DNA of 64,000 nucleotides from positions 310,001 through 374,000 of the forward strand of contig NZ_JACXZA010000006.1 of assembly GCF_014779765.1 (NCBI RefSeq). The letters are read 5' to 3'. The notes below the pieces were generated by a model that ran no database searches, was not told the DNA's origin, and saw only the letters and a list, made by a program, of their open reading frames with translations. Shown here piece after piece: positions 38,072-46,785 of the stretch. The DNA is from Paenibacillus terricola. GTDB lineage: Bacteria > Bacillota > Bacilli > Paenibacillales > Paenibacillaceae. Position numbers and translations under genes: made by a program. Each line of letters opens with the position of its first letter. Within the stretch, counting starts at the first letter, position 1.

Positions 38072-38911
38072 GTGAGTCTTCATTATCATGCCAAAGATCA
38101 ATCGTTTCGGCTGCACCATGCGAGGGATGAACGGCCGAATCAGCAGCATTTCTTCCTTCATTACGAGCAATGCTACGAGCTCTATATGTTCATCAGCGGA
38201 GCAGGCAGCTTCTCGATCGAAGGCAATCTCTATGAGCTTGAGCCTTACTCGATCCTTATGATCAATTCCAATGAGCTGCATGCGCTTAACATCGATGAGA
38301 ATCTGCCCTACGAGCGCATCGTTATATCTTTCAACGAAAGCATCATGCCTCCCATAATGCTAAGCGGTGTCGACCTGTTCCGTTCGTTCAAATACCGTAA
38401 GCTCGGGCAGAACAATCAAATTTCTGCAGAACAAGTGCGCGTCAGCGGCCTGCTCGATCTGATGAACAAATATATGGAACTGTTGAAGCAACCGAGTGCA
38501 GAGAATGAATTTGTTGCCAAATGCGTCATGGTTCAGATGCTTCACACGATTAACACGCTCGCCGAGAGTAAAATCGAACTAACCGATCCATCGCCGAAGA
38601 CGACGAAGATCCATGACATGATTGAATATATTAACGCCAACCTCGACCAGCCGCTTGGTCTCGATGAGCTGTCGCACCGCTTCTTCGTGACCAAATACCA
38701 TCTGTGCCGCGTATTCCGCGAGGCAACGGGATTCTCGATCAACCAGTACATCACGTATAAACGCGTTCATAAGGCTGATGAGCTCATGCGCCAAGGCCAC
38801 CCCATGACGAAGGCCTGCTTCCTGGCCGGCTTCAACAGCTACTCGAACTTCTACCGCTCGTATCGCAAGCTGACGGGGAAGTCGCCGAGAGATGGGAAGT
38901 CAGGTGAGTAG
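38072..38911 (+). CDS. AraC-family transcriptional regulator
   Basis: 279 residues. A cupin sugar-sensing domain (about 10-100; CYELYMFISGAGSFSIEGN, ILMINSNELHAL) is followed by a double helix-turn-helix (about 180-275; LGLDELSHRFFVTKYHLCRV, then KACFLAGFNSYSNFYRSYRK). GAGGAG lies ahead of a GTG start. It is divergent from the isomerase-oxidoreductase operon and probably activates it, and perhaps the nearby rhamnosidase and ABC genes. Confidence 0.92.
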   Translation: MSLHYHAKDQSFRLHHARDERPNQQHFFLHYEQCYELYMFISGAGSFSIEGNLYELEPYSILMINSNELHALNIDENLPYERIVISFNESIMPPIMLSGVDLFRSFKYRKLGQNNQISAEQVRVSGLLDLMNKYMELLKQPSAENEFVAKCVMVQMLHTINTLAESKIELTDPSPKTTKIHDMIEYINANLDQPLGLDELSHRFFVTKYHLCRVFREATGFSINQYITYKRVHKADELMRQGHPMTKACFLAGFNSYSNFYRSYRKLTGKSPRDGKSGE

Positions 38912-38924
38912 TTGGTATATAAAA

Positions 38925-38969
38925 AAGAGCCGACTCCGCGTCATGATGCATGACGCTAAGTCGGCTCTT
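38925..38969 (+). terminator. Terminator of the AraC gene
   Basis: AAGAGCCGACT and AGTCGGCTCTT form the base, with GCGTCATG and CATGACGC inside. The stem ends in TCTTATTG; on the other strand it is followed by TTTT. Confidence 0.8.
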
Positions 38970-39031
38970 ATTGTTCGAAGAATGCAAGCAGGCCAGCTAC
39001 CACTGCGAATGCATGAGCCTGTCAAGAATGC

Positions 39032-39570
39032 GTAGGTGCAGAATTGCACCTTCAGACAGCGTGTTTGGCCGTTTTTGTCTGCGTAGGTGCAGAATTGCAC
39101 CTTCAGACAGCGAGTTTGGTCGTTTTTGTCTGCGTTGGTGCAGAATTGCACCTTCGGGCAGCGTGTTTGGCCGTTTTTGTCTGCGTAGGTGCAGAATTAC
39201 ACCTTCGGGCAGCAAGTTTGGCCGTTTTTGTCTGCGTAGGTGCAGAATTGCACCTTCAGTCAGCGTGTTTGGCCGTTTTTGTCTGCGTAGGTGCAGAATT
39301 GCACCTTCAGACAGCGTGTTTGGCCGTTTTTGTCTGCGTAGGTGCAGAATTGCACCTTCGGGCAGCAAGTTTGGCCGTTCTTGTCTGCGTTGGTGCAGAA
39401 TTTCACCTTCGGGCAGCGAGTTTGGCCGTTCTTGTCTGCGTAGGTGCAGAATTGCACCTTCGGGCAGCAAGTTTGGCCGTTCTTGTCTGCGTAGGTGCAG
39501 AATTGCACCTTCGGACAGCGAGTTTAGTTGTTCTTGTCTGCGTAGGTGCAGAATTGCACCTTCGGGCAGC
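39032..39570. repeat. Array 2: eleven exact-period 51-bp palindromic tandem repeats
   Basis: GGTGCA cores start at 39035, 39086, 39137, 39188, 39239, 39290, 39341, 39392, 39443, 39494 and 39545, always 51 apart. The unit begins GTAGGTGCAGAATTGCACC, goes on TTCGGGCAGCGAGTTTGG and ends CCGTTTTTGTCTGC. The core AGGTGCA-GAAT-TGCACCT is a 7-bp hairpin. Copies differ by a few substitutions and no indels. It lies between convergent AraC and GH78 genes. The period and hairpin match array 1 at 17.9 kb, but the rest of the unit does not. Confidence 0.95.
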
Positions 39571-39589
39571 TGGCGAAGCGTGGCTCCTC

Positions 39590-41131
39590 CTAAATCAAAT
39601 ACTTCCGTATGAAATACGTCGGCGTGCAGCTCCATGCATGACAGTAGCTGTTGATGAGATTGCTGCCGTACGGCGACAGTTTCTTGTCCTCTGGATTGTA
39701 CAGCTCCCAGAATGTATCCGCCCCGTCCTTGATCATCTCGCCCCAATACGCCTTCATTTGCTCGACGGCCTTATCCCGCTTGCCGACAGAGAATAATGCC
39801 TCGATCAGGTGATGATACATGTATGGCGTCGTCATACCAATTGCAGGCGGTGATTCGAATAAACGGTCCAGCAGCGCAGCACTTTCATCCACAGGCAGCA
39901 CCTCTGCGAGTACCATCCATACTTGCGAAGCCCACGAAATCTGCTCGTCCGAGCCGCTTATGAAGAAGCCCTGCTGCTCATCCCACAGCTGCGCGATCGC
40001 CCCGCTTACCGTCCACTCGATCTGCCCTTCGATGTATTGCACTTGCGCCGCATCTCCAACGATACGAGCCAGCTCCAATCCCTGTCTCAAACAGTAGATG
40101 AGAACGCCCTGCGTCGGTGCTTGCTTATTCAGGCCCGAATGCCAGTCAATAAAGCTCCACCACGTCTCGTCATCGGCCACAATGCCCTTCTCGTTCAAAC
40201 GCTGCACGCCAATCTCGATCTGCTGCATCGCAATCGGCCACAGCTCCTGCAGCGTCTCCCGATCCTTGGATGCTTCGTAATAGTCGTAGAGGCAAGCAAC
40301 GAAGAAGAGCGCATAATCGTACAATCGCGTGTCATCGACATGAGCGTGCGGTTTCTCAAAGACGCATGCTCCTACTGCGCCGTCCGGCAGGCGCATGCCC
40401 GCGAACAGGTACAGGCAGCGCCCCACCAGATCATGATTGTTAAACGTTAAGTAGTTCGCCTGTGCTTGCAGCCTTAGATCCCCAATCCACAGCCGGCGGT
40501 CGCGCTTCGGTCCATCCTCGAATACCGTCTGCATGCAGTCCTGCAGCGTCTTGATCGCGATGCGATCCATAAGCGCCAATTCCTCGGACACTTCGCTCGG
40601 CAGCGGCTTCACCATGCACACATCGCCCGATGTAACAGTCGAACATGCAATATCCTCGAACGAAACCTTATATTTCACCGACGTGTCCAGCACCTCTACC
40701 TTAAGAAAACGGAACGTGTAGCGTCTCGGCAGCTTGATCTCCGCTGGCAGCACATCAACGAACATCGTCTCTTCTTGCAGCCATGAGCTGCTGAGCCATC
40801 CCTTATAGCTCTCGAATGGCTCAGCTATCTCGCATGGCATCTCGCCAAAAGTCAACTTCAGCTTAAGCGGTGCATCCGGCGGGCTGCCGACCGACTTAAC
40901 TGCCAAGCTCAAATAGCCAACCATGTGATCCTCGAAATCGAGCACGAAGCTGTCGCCTTTGCCCAGCACCCGCCCCTTCCAATCCTGCTGCTCCGCTCTG
41001 TCTACGCGCCAGCCTTGAAACGCCTCTTCATCTGCTGCTATCTCAACAACCGCCTTCGGCTGCACGGGTACCGTCAGCAATTCAGGGATTAAGTTCTCCG
41101 CCTTCTGGACGATCAATGGATCGATTAACAT
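39590..41131 (-). CDS. GH78-like alpha-L-rhamnosidase (six-hairpin glycosidase)
   Basis: 513 residues. An N-terminal beta-sandwich (about 1-180) is followed by an (alpha/alpha)6 barrel (190-510). The GH78-type active-site segment is FEDGPKRDRRLWIGDLRLQA, near residue 205; further barrel motifs are DDETWWSFIDWHSGLNKQAP and SYCHAWSCTPTYF. There is no signal peptide, so it would act on imported oligosaccharides in the cytoplasm. It is shorter than classic GH78 enzymes (over 900). AGGGG precedes the ATG and it is divergent from the ABC importer genes. Confidence 0.78.
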   Translation of the reverse strand: MLIDPLIVQKAENLIPELLTVPVQPKAVVEIAADEEAFQGWRVDRAEQQDWKGRVLGKGDSFVLDFEDHMVGYLSLAVKSVGSPPDAPLKLKLTFGEMPCEIAEPFESYKGWLSSSWLQEETMFVDVLPAEIKLPRRYTFRFLKVEVLDTSVKYKVSFEDIACSTVTSGDVCMVKPLPSEVSEELALMDRIAIKTLQDCMQTVFEDGPKRDRRLWIGDLRLQAQANYLTFNNHDLVGRCLYLFAGMRLPDGAVGACVFEKPHAHVDDTRLYDYALFFVACLYDYYEASKDRETLQELWPIAMQQIEIGVQRLNEKGIVADDETWWSFIDWHSGLNKQAPTQGVLIYCLRQGLELARIVGDAAQVQYIEGQIEWTVSGAIAQLWDEQQGFFISGSDEQISWASQVWMVLAEVLPVDESAALLDRLFESPPAIGMTTPYMYHHLIEALFSVGKRDKAVEQMKAYWGEMIKDGADTFWELYNPEDKKLSPYGSNLINSYCHAWSCTPTYFIRKYLI

Positions 41132-41474
41132 GTTGAAATCCCCTTTCTAATTATGCCTCTGCATTGACTGTATGCGTTTTCAACTGTACATACAAGGTCT
41201 CGTTTTTTAGGTGGATATCCGCTTTTTTTGGATGCCGAATCAGGGGCGTCAGCAATTTTTGGACGCGGCGTACGATTATTTTGGATCGCATGCCGAAATC
41301 CCGCACCACTATTGGACCGTCCAAAAAAATCAGACACAGCCAGAAAAAAGCGGCGCTTATCAGCTCGCCATGAAAACCCTTACACTGAGGACCACAGGGC
41401 TCCGGACCCCTACCGACAACCGAACGACACGCTGGCTTTGATTACGCTCGAACATCACAAGGAGGGTTATATCA
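41132..41474. promoter_or_regulatory. Divergent control region between rhamnosidase and ABC genes
   Basis: No gene is supported here. The region has several TTTTTTGGA-like stretches, and ATTTTTGGACG (41255-41265) faces its near complement CGTCCAAAAAAAT (41318-41330), an inverted repeat 52 bases apart. It presumably holds both promoters and a binding site for the AraC regulator or CcpA; no site could be placed firmly. Confidence 0.4.
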
Positions 41475-42839
41475 ATGGCTCAACAGACAAAGAAAACGAA
41501 GAAGACGATTCTCGCACTGACAGGCGCACTGTTGGTTACATCCGCCCTGACGGCATGCGGCAGCAAAGATGACGACACGAAGACGACGACAACAACAGAA
41601 CCGTCGACGACTGCAACGGATGGTACGACTTCAGAGCGTTACGCAGAACCCGTTACATTGAAGCTGATGATCGACAACCAGACTTCGACCGAGGGCATTA
41701 AAGCGGTAGCCGACGAGATCGAGAAGCGCTACAACATTAAGACCGAATTCGATCTCCGTCCAGGCGGCGACGAAGGCGACAACCTCGTGAAGACGAGACT
41801 CGCGACTGGCGAGATGGACGACCTGAGCTTCTATAACTCCGGCTCGCTGTTCAAGGCGCTGAAGCCAGAGAAGTACTTCCTTGATGTGACGAATGAGCCT
41901 TTTATGCAAAATGTGATGGACTCCTTCCTGCCAACCGTTAGCGTAGACGGCAAGGTATACGCTGCACCAAGCGGCGCTTCCCAAGCTGGCGCTTGGCTCT
42001 ATAACAAGAAGGTGTACGCGGACCTCGGCTTGTCCGTACCGAAGACTTGGGACGAACTGAAAGCGAACAACGAGAAGATTAAGGCAGCCGGCAAAACGGC
42101 AGTCATCGGCTCCTACAAGGACAGCTGGACGTCCCAGCTGATCGTGCTCGCGGATTATGCGAACGTGCAGGCGGATGCGCCTACGTTTGCGGATGATTTT
42201 ACGAACAATAAAGCGAAATTCGCTGACACGCCGGCCGCACTTCGCAGCTTCCAGAAGCTTGGCGAGATGCAGCCTTACATGAACAAAGACTACCTAGCAA
42301 CGACTTATGACCAAGCGATCAAAATGCTCGTGGACGGCACAGGCGTGCAATACCCGATGCTTACGTTCGCACTGTCCAACATCTTCGCGACGTATCCAGA
42401 CCAAATCGACAACATCGGCGTATTCGCTCAGCCTGCTGACAATGCAGACAAAACAGCCCTAACCGTATGGATGCCAGCCGCAATCTCGATCTACAAAGAC
42501 GGTAAAAACGTAGAAGCAGCGAAAAAATGGCTCAACTTCTTCGCATCGCCTGAAGGCATGGCCATCCAAGCAACGAAGGCGAAGCCGGAAGGTCCATATG
42601 TCATCAAAGGCGCGCAGCTCCCGGACGATGCATACGCAGGCGTTAAAGAAATGATGCCTTACTTCGATAACGGCAACAATGCGCCAGCGCTCGAGTTCCT
42701 CTCCCCGCTGAAGGGACCAAACCTGCCGCAGTTGACCGTTGAAGTTGGCGCAGGCATGAAATCGGCTGAGGACAACGCGAAGGCGTATGACAAGGACGTC
42801 GAGAAGCAAGCGAAGCAATTAGGCATTCAAGGCTGGTAA
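41475..42839 (+). CDS. Sugar ABC transporter substrate-binding lipoprotein
   Basis: 454 residues. The lipoprotein signal is TILALTGALLVTSALTACGS, followed by a Thr-rich linker and a family 1 solute-binding fold (about 55-450; YNIKTEFDLRPGGDEGDNLV, GKVYAAPSGASQAGAWLYNK, WLNFFASPEGMAIQ). It delivers an oligosaccharide to the two permeases encoded next. AAGGAGGG precedes the ATG. A terminator-like hairpin separates it from the permeases, which would raise its relative expression. Confidence 0.93.
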   Translation: MAQQTKKTKKTILALTGALLVTSALTACGSKDDDTKTTTTTEPSTTATDGTTSERYAEPVTLKLMIDNQTSTEGIKAVADEIEKRYNIKTEFDLRPGGDEGDNLVKTRLATGEMDDLSFYNSGSLFKALKPEKYFLDVTNEPFMQNVMDSFLPTVSVDGKVYAAPSGASQAGAWLYNKKVYADLGLSVPKTWDELKANNEKIKAAGKTAVIGSYKDSWTSQLIVLADYANVQADAPTFADDFTNNKAKFADTPAALRSFQKLGEMQPYMNKDYLATTYDQAIKMLVDGTGVQYPMLTFALSNIFATYPDQIDNIGVFAQPADNADKTALTVWMPAAISIYKDGKNVEAAKKWLNFFASPEGMAIQATKAKPEGPYVIKGAQLPDDAYAGVKEMMPYFDNGNNAPALEFLSPLKGPNLPQLTVEVGAGMKSAEDNAKAYDKDVEKQAKQLGIQGW

Positions 42840-42864
42840 GCACAGCCGATAGCAACAACTAAGC

Positions 42865-42903
42865 AAGCCCTGCCCTGCTTCATCGAGGCGGGACAGGGCT
42901 TTT
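42865..42903 (+). terminator. Intercistronic hairpin after the binding protein gene
   Basis: AAGCCCTGCCC pairs with GGCGGGACAGGGCTT with one bulge and is followed by TTGCTT. It is probably a partial terminator setting the ratio of binding protein to permease. Confidence 0.75.
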
Positions 42904-42938
42904 GCTTGCTAAAGAAAGTAAGATGGGAGAGATTCATC

Positions 42939-43820
42939 ATGCAGAAGGCTTCCCTAACCAAGGCTTCCAAACGTTTGTATACGTATAAGTTTCTGCTGCC
43001 CGCAGGCATCATCTATTTCGTATTGTTCCTGCTGCCGACCATTATGTCCTTCTTCTTCAGTATGACGAGATGGGATCTGGTCGAATGGAACTTCATCGGG
43101 TTCGACAACTATAAGACGTTTTTCTCGGAATCATCGCTCAATATCGGCTTCCGCAACACTCTCATTTACGCTGTAGTAACCTGTAGTCTCAAAGTTATTC
43201 TTGGCTTGCTGCTTGGGGTCGCGCTCACATCCGGCCTTCGAATCAAAGGATACTTGCGTTCCGTCGTGTTCTTCCCAACTTTGCTATCTACGATTGCGGT
43301 TGGCATTGCATTCAGCAGCATGATGCATCCATCGCAAGGCTTAATTAATAAAAGCTTGGCTCTGGCCGGTATTGTCGGTCCTGACTGGCTCGGCGATACG
43401 AGCATCGCGCTGCTGTCCGTTGCATTCGTTGATGTGTGGAAGGGCGTCGGCATGGCTACCGTTATTTTTATCGCGGGCATTATGTCCATTCCCGAAGACT
43501 ATTACGAGGCGCTTCAGATCGACGGCGGCAACGCGTGGGACCGGTTCTGGCATATTACGAATCCGCTCGTAGCGCCTGCGATGAACTCCGTTATTATCCT
43601 GTCCTTCATCGGCGGCCTTCGTTCGTTCGACCTCGTCTGGGCGATGACCAAAGGCGGACCGGGCTTCAGCACGGACTTGATCGCTTCGATCATCTACAAA
43701 CAATATCAAGGCGGCTTCTACGGCCTCTCGACAGCGGGCAACGTTATTCTGTTCATCGGCGTATCGCTGCTGGCATTCCCACTGCTTAAGCTTCTATCGA
43801 AAAGAGAGGTTGATCTGTAA
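42939..43820 (+). CDS. Sugar ABC transporter permease (MalF type)
   Basis: 293 residues, six membrane helices. The ATPase-coupling EAA loop is EDYYEALQIDGGNAWDRFWH. GGGAGAG lies ahead of ATG 42939; an upstream in-frame TTG is less likely. The stop overlaps the next start (TAATG). No ATPase gene follows, as usual where a shared MsmX-type ATPase serves several importers. Confidence 0.92.
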   Translation: MQKASLTKASKRLYTYKFLLPAGIIYFVLFLLPTIMSFFFSMTRWDLVEWNFIGFDNYKTFFSESSLNIGFRNTLIYAVVTCSLKVILGLLLGVALTSGLRIKGYLRSVVFFPTLLSTIAVGIAFSSMMHPSQGLINKSLALAGIVGPDWLGDTSIALLSVAFVDVWKGVGMATVIFIAGIMSIPEDYYEALQIDGGNAWDRFWHITNPLVAPAMNSVIILSFIGGLRSFDLVWAMTKGGPGFSTDLIASIIYKQYQGGFYGLSTAGNVILFIGVSLLAFPLLKLLSKREVDL

Positions 43821-44650
43821 TGAGACTCAAAGGAACCAAACGGATTATCCTCGAGACGGTTGCGGTCATCTTATCGGTCGTTATATTCTGGGTCCCCTTC
43901 TTCTTCGTCATCATTAACTCGCTGAAGAGCAAGACGGATGCAGCGCTGCTTGATCTAAGCTGGCCATCGTCGATTCAATGGTCGAACTACAAGGAAGTGC
44001 TTACGGCGCAGGATCATATGGTGATCCGGTCGTTCATTAATAGTACGCTGATTACGCTGCTGTCCATCGTCGTACTCATTATCGTCAGCGCGATGACCGG
44101 CTACGTGCTTCAGCGTCGCAACGACCGCTGGTCAGGCATCATTCAATTCCTAGTCATGGCCGGACTGATGATTCCGCCTGCTGTCGTGCCTACGATCTGG
44201 GTGCTGGATTCGATCCATCTGTTCAAAACAATGACGGGTATCGTGCTCGTCGAGGTCGCACTCGGCATCTCCTTCGCCGTCATGCTGTTCCGAAGCTTCA
44301 TGGCGACGATCCCTAGAGAAATTGATGAGGCTGCTGTCGTCGACGGCTGCGGCAGCCTGCGGATGTTCTTCCAGATCATCTTCCCGCTGCTCATGCCGGT
44401 TACGTCCACCGTTGTCGTCCTGTCGTCCGTCGGTATCTACAACGACTTCGTCAACCCGCTCTACTTCTTCCCGGGCGCGAAGAACGCAACGATTCAGCTT
44501 ACGCTGTACAACTTCACAAGCATGTACAACACGTCGTGGAACCTGCTGTTCGCGGACATCATGCTCATCTCGATTCCACCGCTTATTCTGTTCATCTTCT
44601 TCAACAAACGGATCGTGGCCGGCATGACAGCCGGAGCCGTGAAAGGCTGA
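43820..44650 (+). CDS. Sugar ABC transporter permease (MalG type)
   Basis: 276 residues, six membrane helices, with the EAA loop PREIDEAAVVDGCGSLRMFF. It pairs with the MalF-type permease, whose stop overlaps its start by one base. Last gene of the importer operon, followed by a terminator. Confidence 0.92.
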   Translation: MRLKGTKRIILETVAVILSVVIFWVPFFFVIINSLKSKTDAALLDLSWPSSIQWSNYKEVLTAQDHMVIRSFINSTLITLLSIVVLIIVSAMTGYVLQRRNDRWSGIIQFLVMAGLMIPPAVVPTIWVLDSIHLFKTMTGIVLVEVALGISFAVMLFRSFMATIPREIDEAAVVDGCGSLRMFFQIIFPLLMPVTSTVVVLSSVGIYNDFVNPLYFFPGAKNATIQLTLYNFTSMYNTSWNLLFADIMLISIPPLILFIFFNKRIVAGMTAGAVKG

Positions 44651-44663
44651 GAAACAATGATAG

Positions 44664-44687
44664 GATCCCGCTCTTATGAGCGGGATC
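44664..44687 (+). terminator. Terminator of the ABC importer operon
   Basis: A perfect 10-bp stem, GATCCCGCTC and GAGCGGGATC, with a TTAT loop, 13 bases after the stop. The tail is weakly T-rich. Confidence 0.75.
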
Positions 44688-45092
44688 TGCTTGCGTTGGA
44701 GCATATGTTGTGAAGTAGCTGAACTTGTGAAGATTATAGCCCTATCGAGTCATAGACTAGGTCCAGTAACTACCCAACCTTTAGGAGTAGCCCTCTACTG
44801 AACCGTGGACAGAAGAGGGCTTCATCTTGTTTTGTTAAACTTTACGGGTAAGAAGTCTTACTGGAGGGAGTTGAACAAAGGCAGTCGATCACTTACCGAC
44901 CGGCAGCCCTCGTGTCTCTTTTGCGCTATCGTTCTCCGTCGTACATGTTCATCATTAATTAGGCGGCTTACGAATCGCCGTGATCATGGATACGATTTTA
45001 CCATTTCTCTATCCATATATCTTGAATTTGGATATACAGACCTATAAAATGGTTATTGAGTTCAAATAAAGTTTTGGATGGAGGAATAGACT
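44688..45092. other. Intergenic region with hairpins, no supported gene
   Basis: AGCCCTCT (44789-44796) pairs with AGAGGGCT (44814-44821) and is followed by a T-rich stretch. Further on, GTTGAACAAAGGCAGTCGATC and CCGACCGGCAGCC recall the hairpin at 57659-57692, so a dispersed palindromic repeat may be present. Open frames here have no ribosome site. The promoter of the gene at 45093 must lie at the right end. Confidence 0.4.
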
Positions 45093-45680
45093 GTGAACGA
45101 ATTCCAAGTAGGCAAAATGTACAATGCAATAGAGTACGAACAAGAAAGTTCATTTACAGTGCTTGAAAAAAGAAAAGCTGTAATGTACGTTGTCAAATGG
45201 ACTGACGATGAGGATGAAACACTCGCTGAACCATCAATTGTAGAAAAGTGGACAGAACAATGGAGATTGAGAAATGGGTCAGCAAATGATGACGAGAATA
45301 CTTTAACAGTAGGTAAAGAGTATCATGGGATAAAGGCTGGAGTCGAAAGCAAATTTGAATTGCTGGAAAAAAGAGATCTTGTGCAATACCGCATCAAATG
45401 GGATTACAGTGATCAAGAAGTTTTAACAGAACCTTCACTGATGAAGAAATGGACAAATGCATGGAAAGAGAAACACGGGCTGGAAAATTGGGAAAGTGAA
45501 GGGGATACACGTAGAAACGTAAAAGTACAGGCACAAGTTAAGGAATCCCTAGAATTGTTGAAATCCCAATTTAAATTTAGAACCGAATCGGATGTAATCC
45601 AAGCTCTTTTAGAACTTTATAAAGAGACTGACTATTACCCAAAAAAATTTATCAATTGCCTGTTGGAATTAAGGCGATAG
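45093..45680 (+). CDS. Hypothetical protein with two tandem copies of a 60-residue domain
   Basis: 195 residues. Residues 5-62 and 75-131 are repeats of one another: VGKMYNAIEYEQESSFTVLE against VGKEYHGIKAGVESKFELLE, and LAEPSIVEKWTEQWRLRNG against LTEPSLMKKWTNAWKEKHG. A short helical C-terminus follows (VKVQAQVKESLELLKSQFKF). There is no signal peptide or membrane helix. GGAGGA lies ahead of a GTG start. I do not recognise the domain; a small beta-barrel binding module is a guess. Base composition is more AT-rich than the sugar genes. Confidence 0.75.
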   Translation: MNEFQVGKMYNAIEYEQESSFTVLEKRKAVMYVVKWTDDEDETLAEPSIVEKWTEQWRLRNGSANDDENTLTVGKEYHGIKAGVESKFELLEKRDLVQYRIKWDYSDQEVLTEPSLMKKWTNAWKEKHGLENWESEGDTRRNVKVQAQVKESLELLKSQFKFRTESDVIQALLELYKETDYYPKKFINCLLELRR

Positions 45681-45824
45681 CTATGTTAGGAGGCAGACTG
45701 TTATTATGGGAATAGTTGGTGTCAATCTCGACATTTAATATTTCGACATTTTCCCGTTGGCTGAACGAGAAGCCGCCATTCATGCCGGCAGCCTCGACTT
45801 GGGAATATTCAACTAAAGTTCCAG

Positions 45825-46606
45825 TTAGCTCAGTATCCAGTTAACCCAATAATCCCATGTCTTAGCACGTAATTGTTTCCCATGCCCAACACCATCAACA
45901 ACCAAAAGCTGTGCCTTAACATCATTGCTTTCAGCAATTAATGAGTTGTAGAATCGCTCAGTGTGAAAAGAACGTATAGTATCGTCTTCTTTCCCGTGTA
46001 TTAATAGCATTTTACGGTTAACCAGTTTCGAGATATGTGATGGTGGATTAAGAAGAGAATTGCCAACTAAAAACTCATTCCATTCAGTTTCGTCTATATC
46101 ACGAAACACATTTTCTTGGCACCGCTTTAAATAGGACAATAATGTCGTTAAGTCACTTTCAGGTTCGGTCAGTTCTGCATTTTGTTGTGCTGGTTCAAGC
46201 AAAGGACAAAATAAAACAGCAGAATCGGCTAAGTCTGATACAGCAAGAGTACAGGCAGCTACTGCACCGCGATAACTATTCCCTACTAATACAAGACGAT
46301 TAAGTGACCATTCAACTATTTCTTCTGTCGACAAATCTATAGTACTTCCCTTCGTAAGAAGTTCTAAGCATTGTATGGCACCTTCAATTGAAGAAGAAGG
46401 TCCGAACTTTCCGTAGCTTTGCCAACTTCCAGGATACCTTGCCTGTAATACTGTAAATCCCGCGTTTGAAAGTGGAATAGACATATCCTCTGCGGTTGGT
46501 GTATTCGGCAAGCCAGGACACCAAACGATTCCTACACCATTGGCTCTATCGCGTTCGGGTAAAACAGGTCTCCAAGAATGTTTCCATTCCTAACAAAAGC
46601 TTGCAT
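45825..46606 (-). pseudogene. Alpha/beta hydrolase gene with a 1-bp frameshift
   Basis: The natural start is ATG 46606 (GAGGTG upstream): MQAFVRNGNILGDLFYP. One base is missing at about 46556, after which the frame continues as ERDRANGVGIVWCPGLPNTP through the whole hydrolase to 45825. The nucleophile elbow reads GNSYRG instead of GNSxGG, the acid is in LLIHGKEDDTI and the His in DGVGHG. The frameshift together with the odd elbow suggests decay. Confidence 0.65.
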
Positions 46607-46785
46607 GTGATATACACCTCATCAATTTCGTCATAATTTTTAAAAACGTCTTTAAATATATTCAACCACATATTGGAAGTATCCTGCCCATTAGCTTAAT
46701 GACACAAGGATCAGTTGCCGCGTTGACAAACTGCTCCTGGATGCTCTACATAATCGTGATCAAGTTAAATTTGGGTTAGTCAGTG

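Noticed and set aside
38950-39796. Long open frames across array 2 on both strands (for example repeats of VQFCTYADKNGQTRCPK and AELHLRAASLAVFVCVG)
   Set aside because: The 51-base unit is a multiple of three, so any frame without a stop in one unit stays open across all of them. Several frames on both strands are open at once, no ribosome site is present, and the DNA palindrome, not the codons, is conserved.
41164-41572. Open frames between the rhamnosidase and ABC genes as a small regulator gene
   Set aside because: No helix-turn-helix or other domain is visible and the frames run into the binding protein gene. The region is better explained as control DNA.
44805-45047. Open frame of 80 codons before the tandem-domain gene
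   Set aside because: No ribosome site or domain; it crosses a hairpin repeat.
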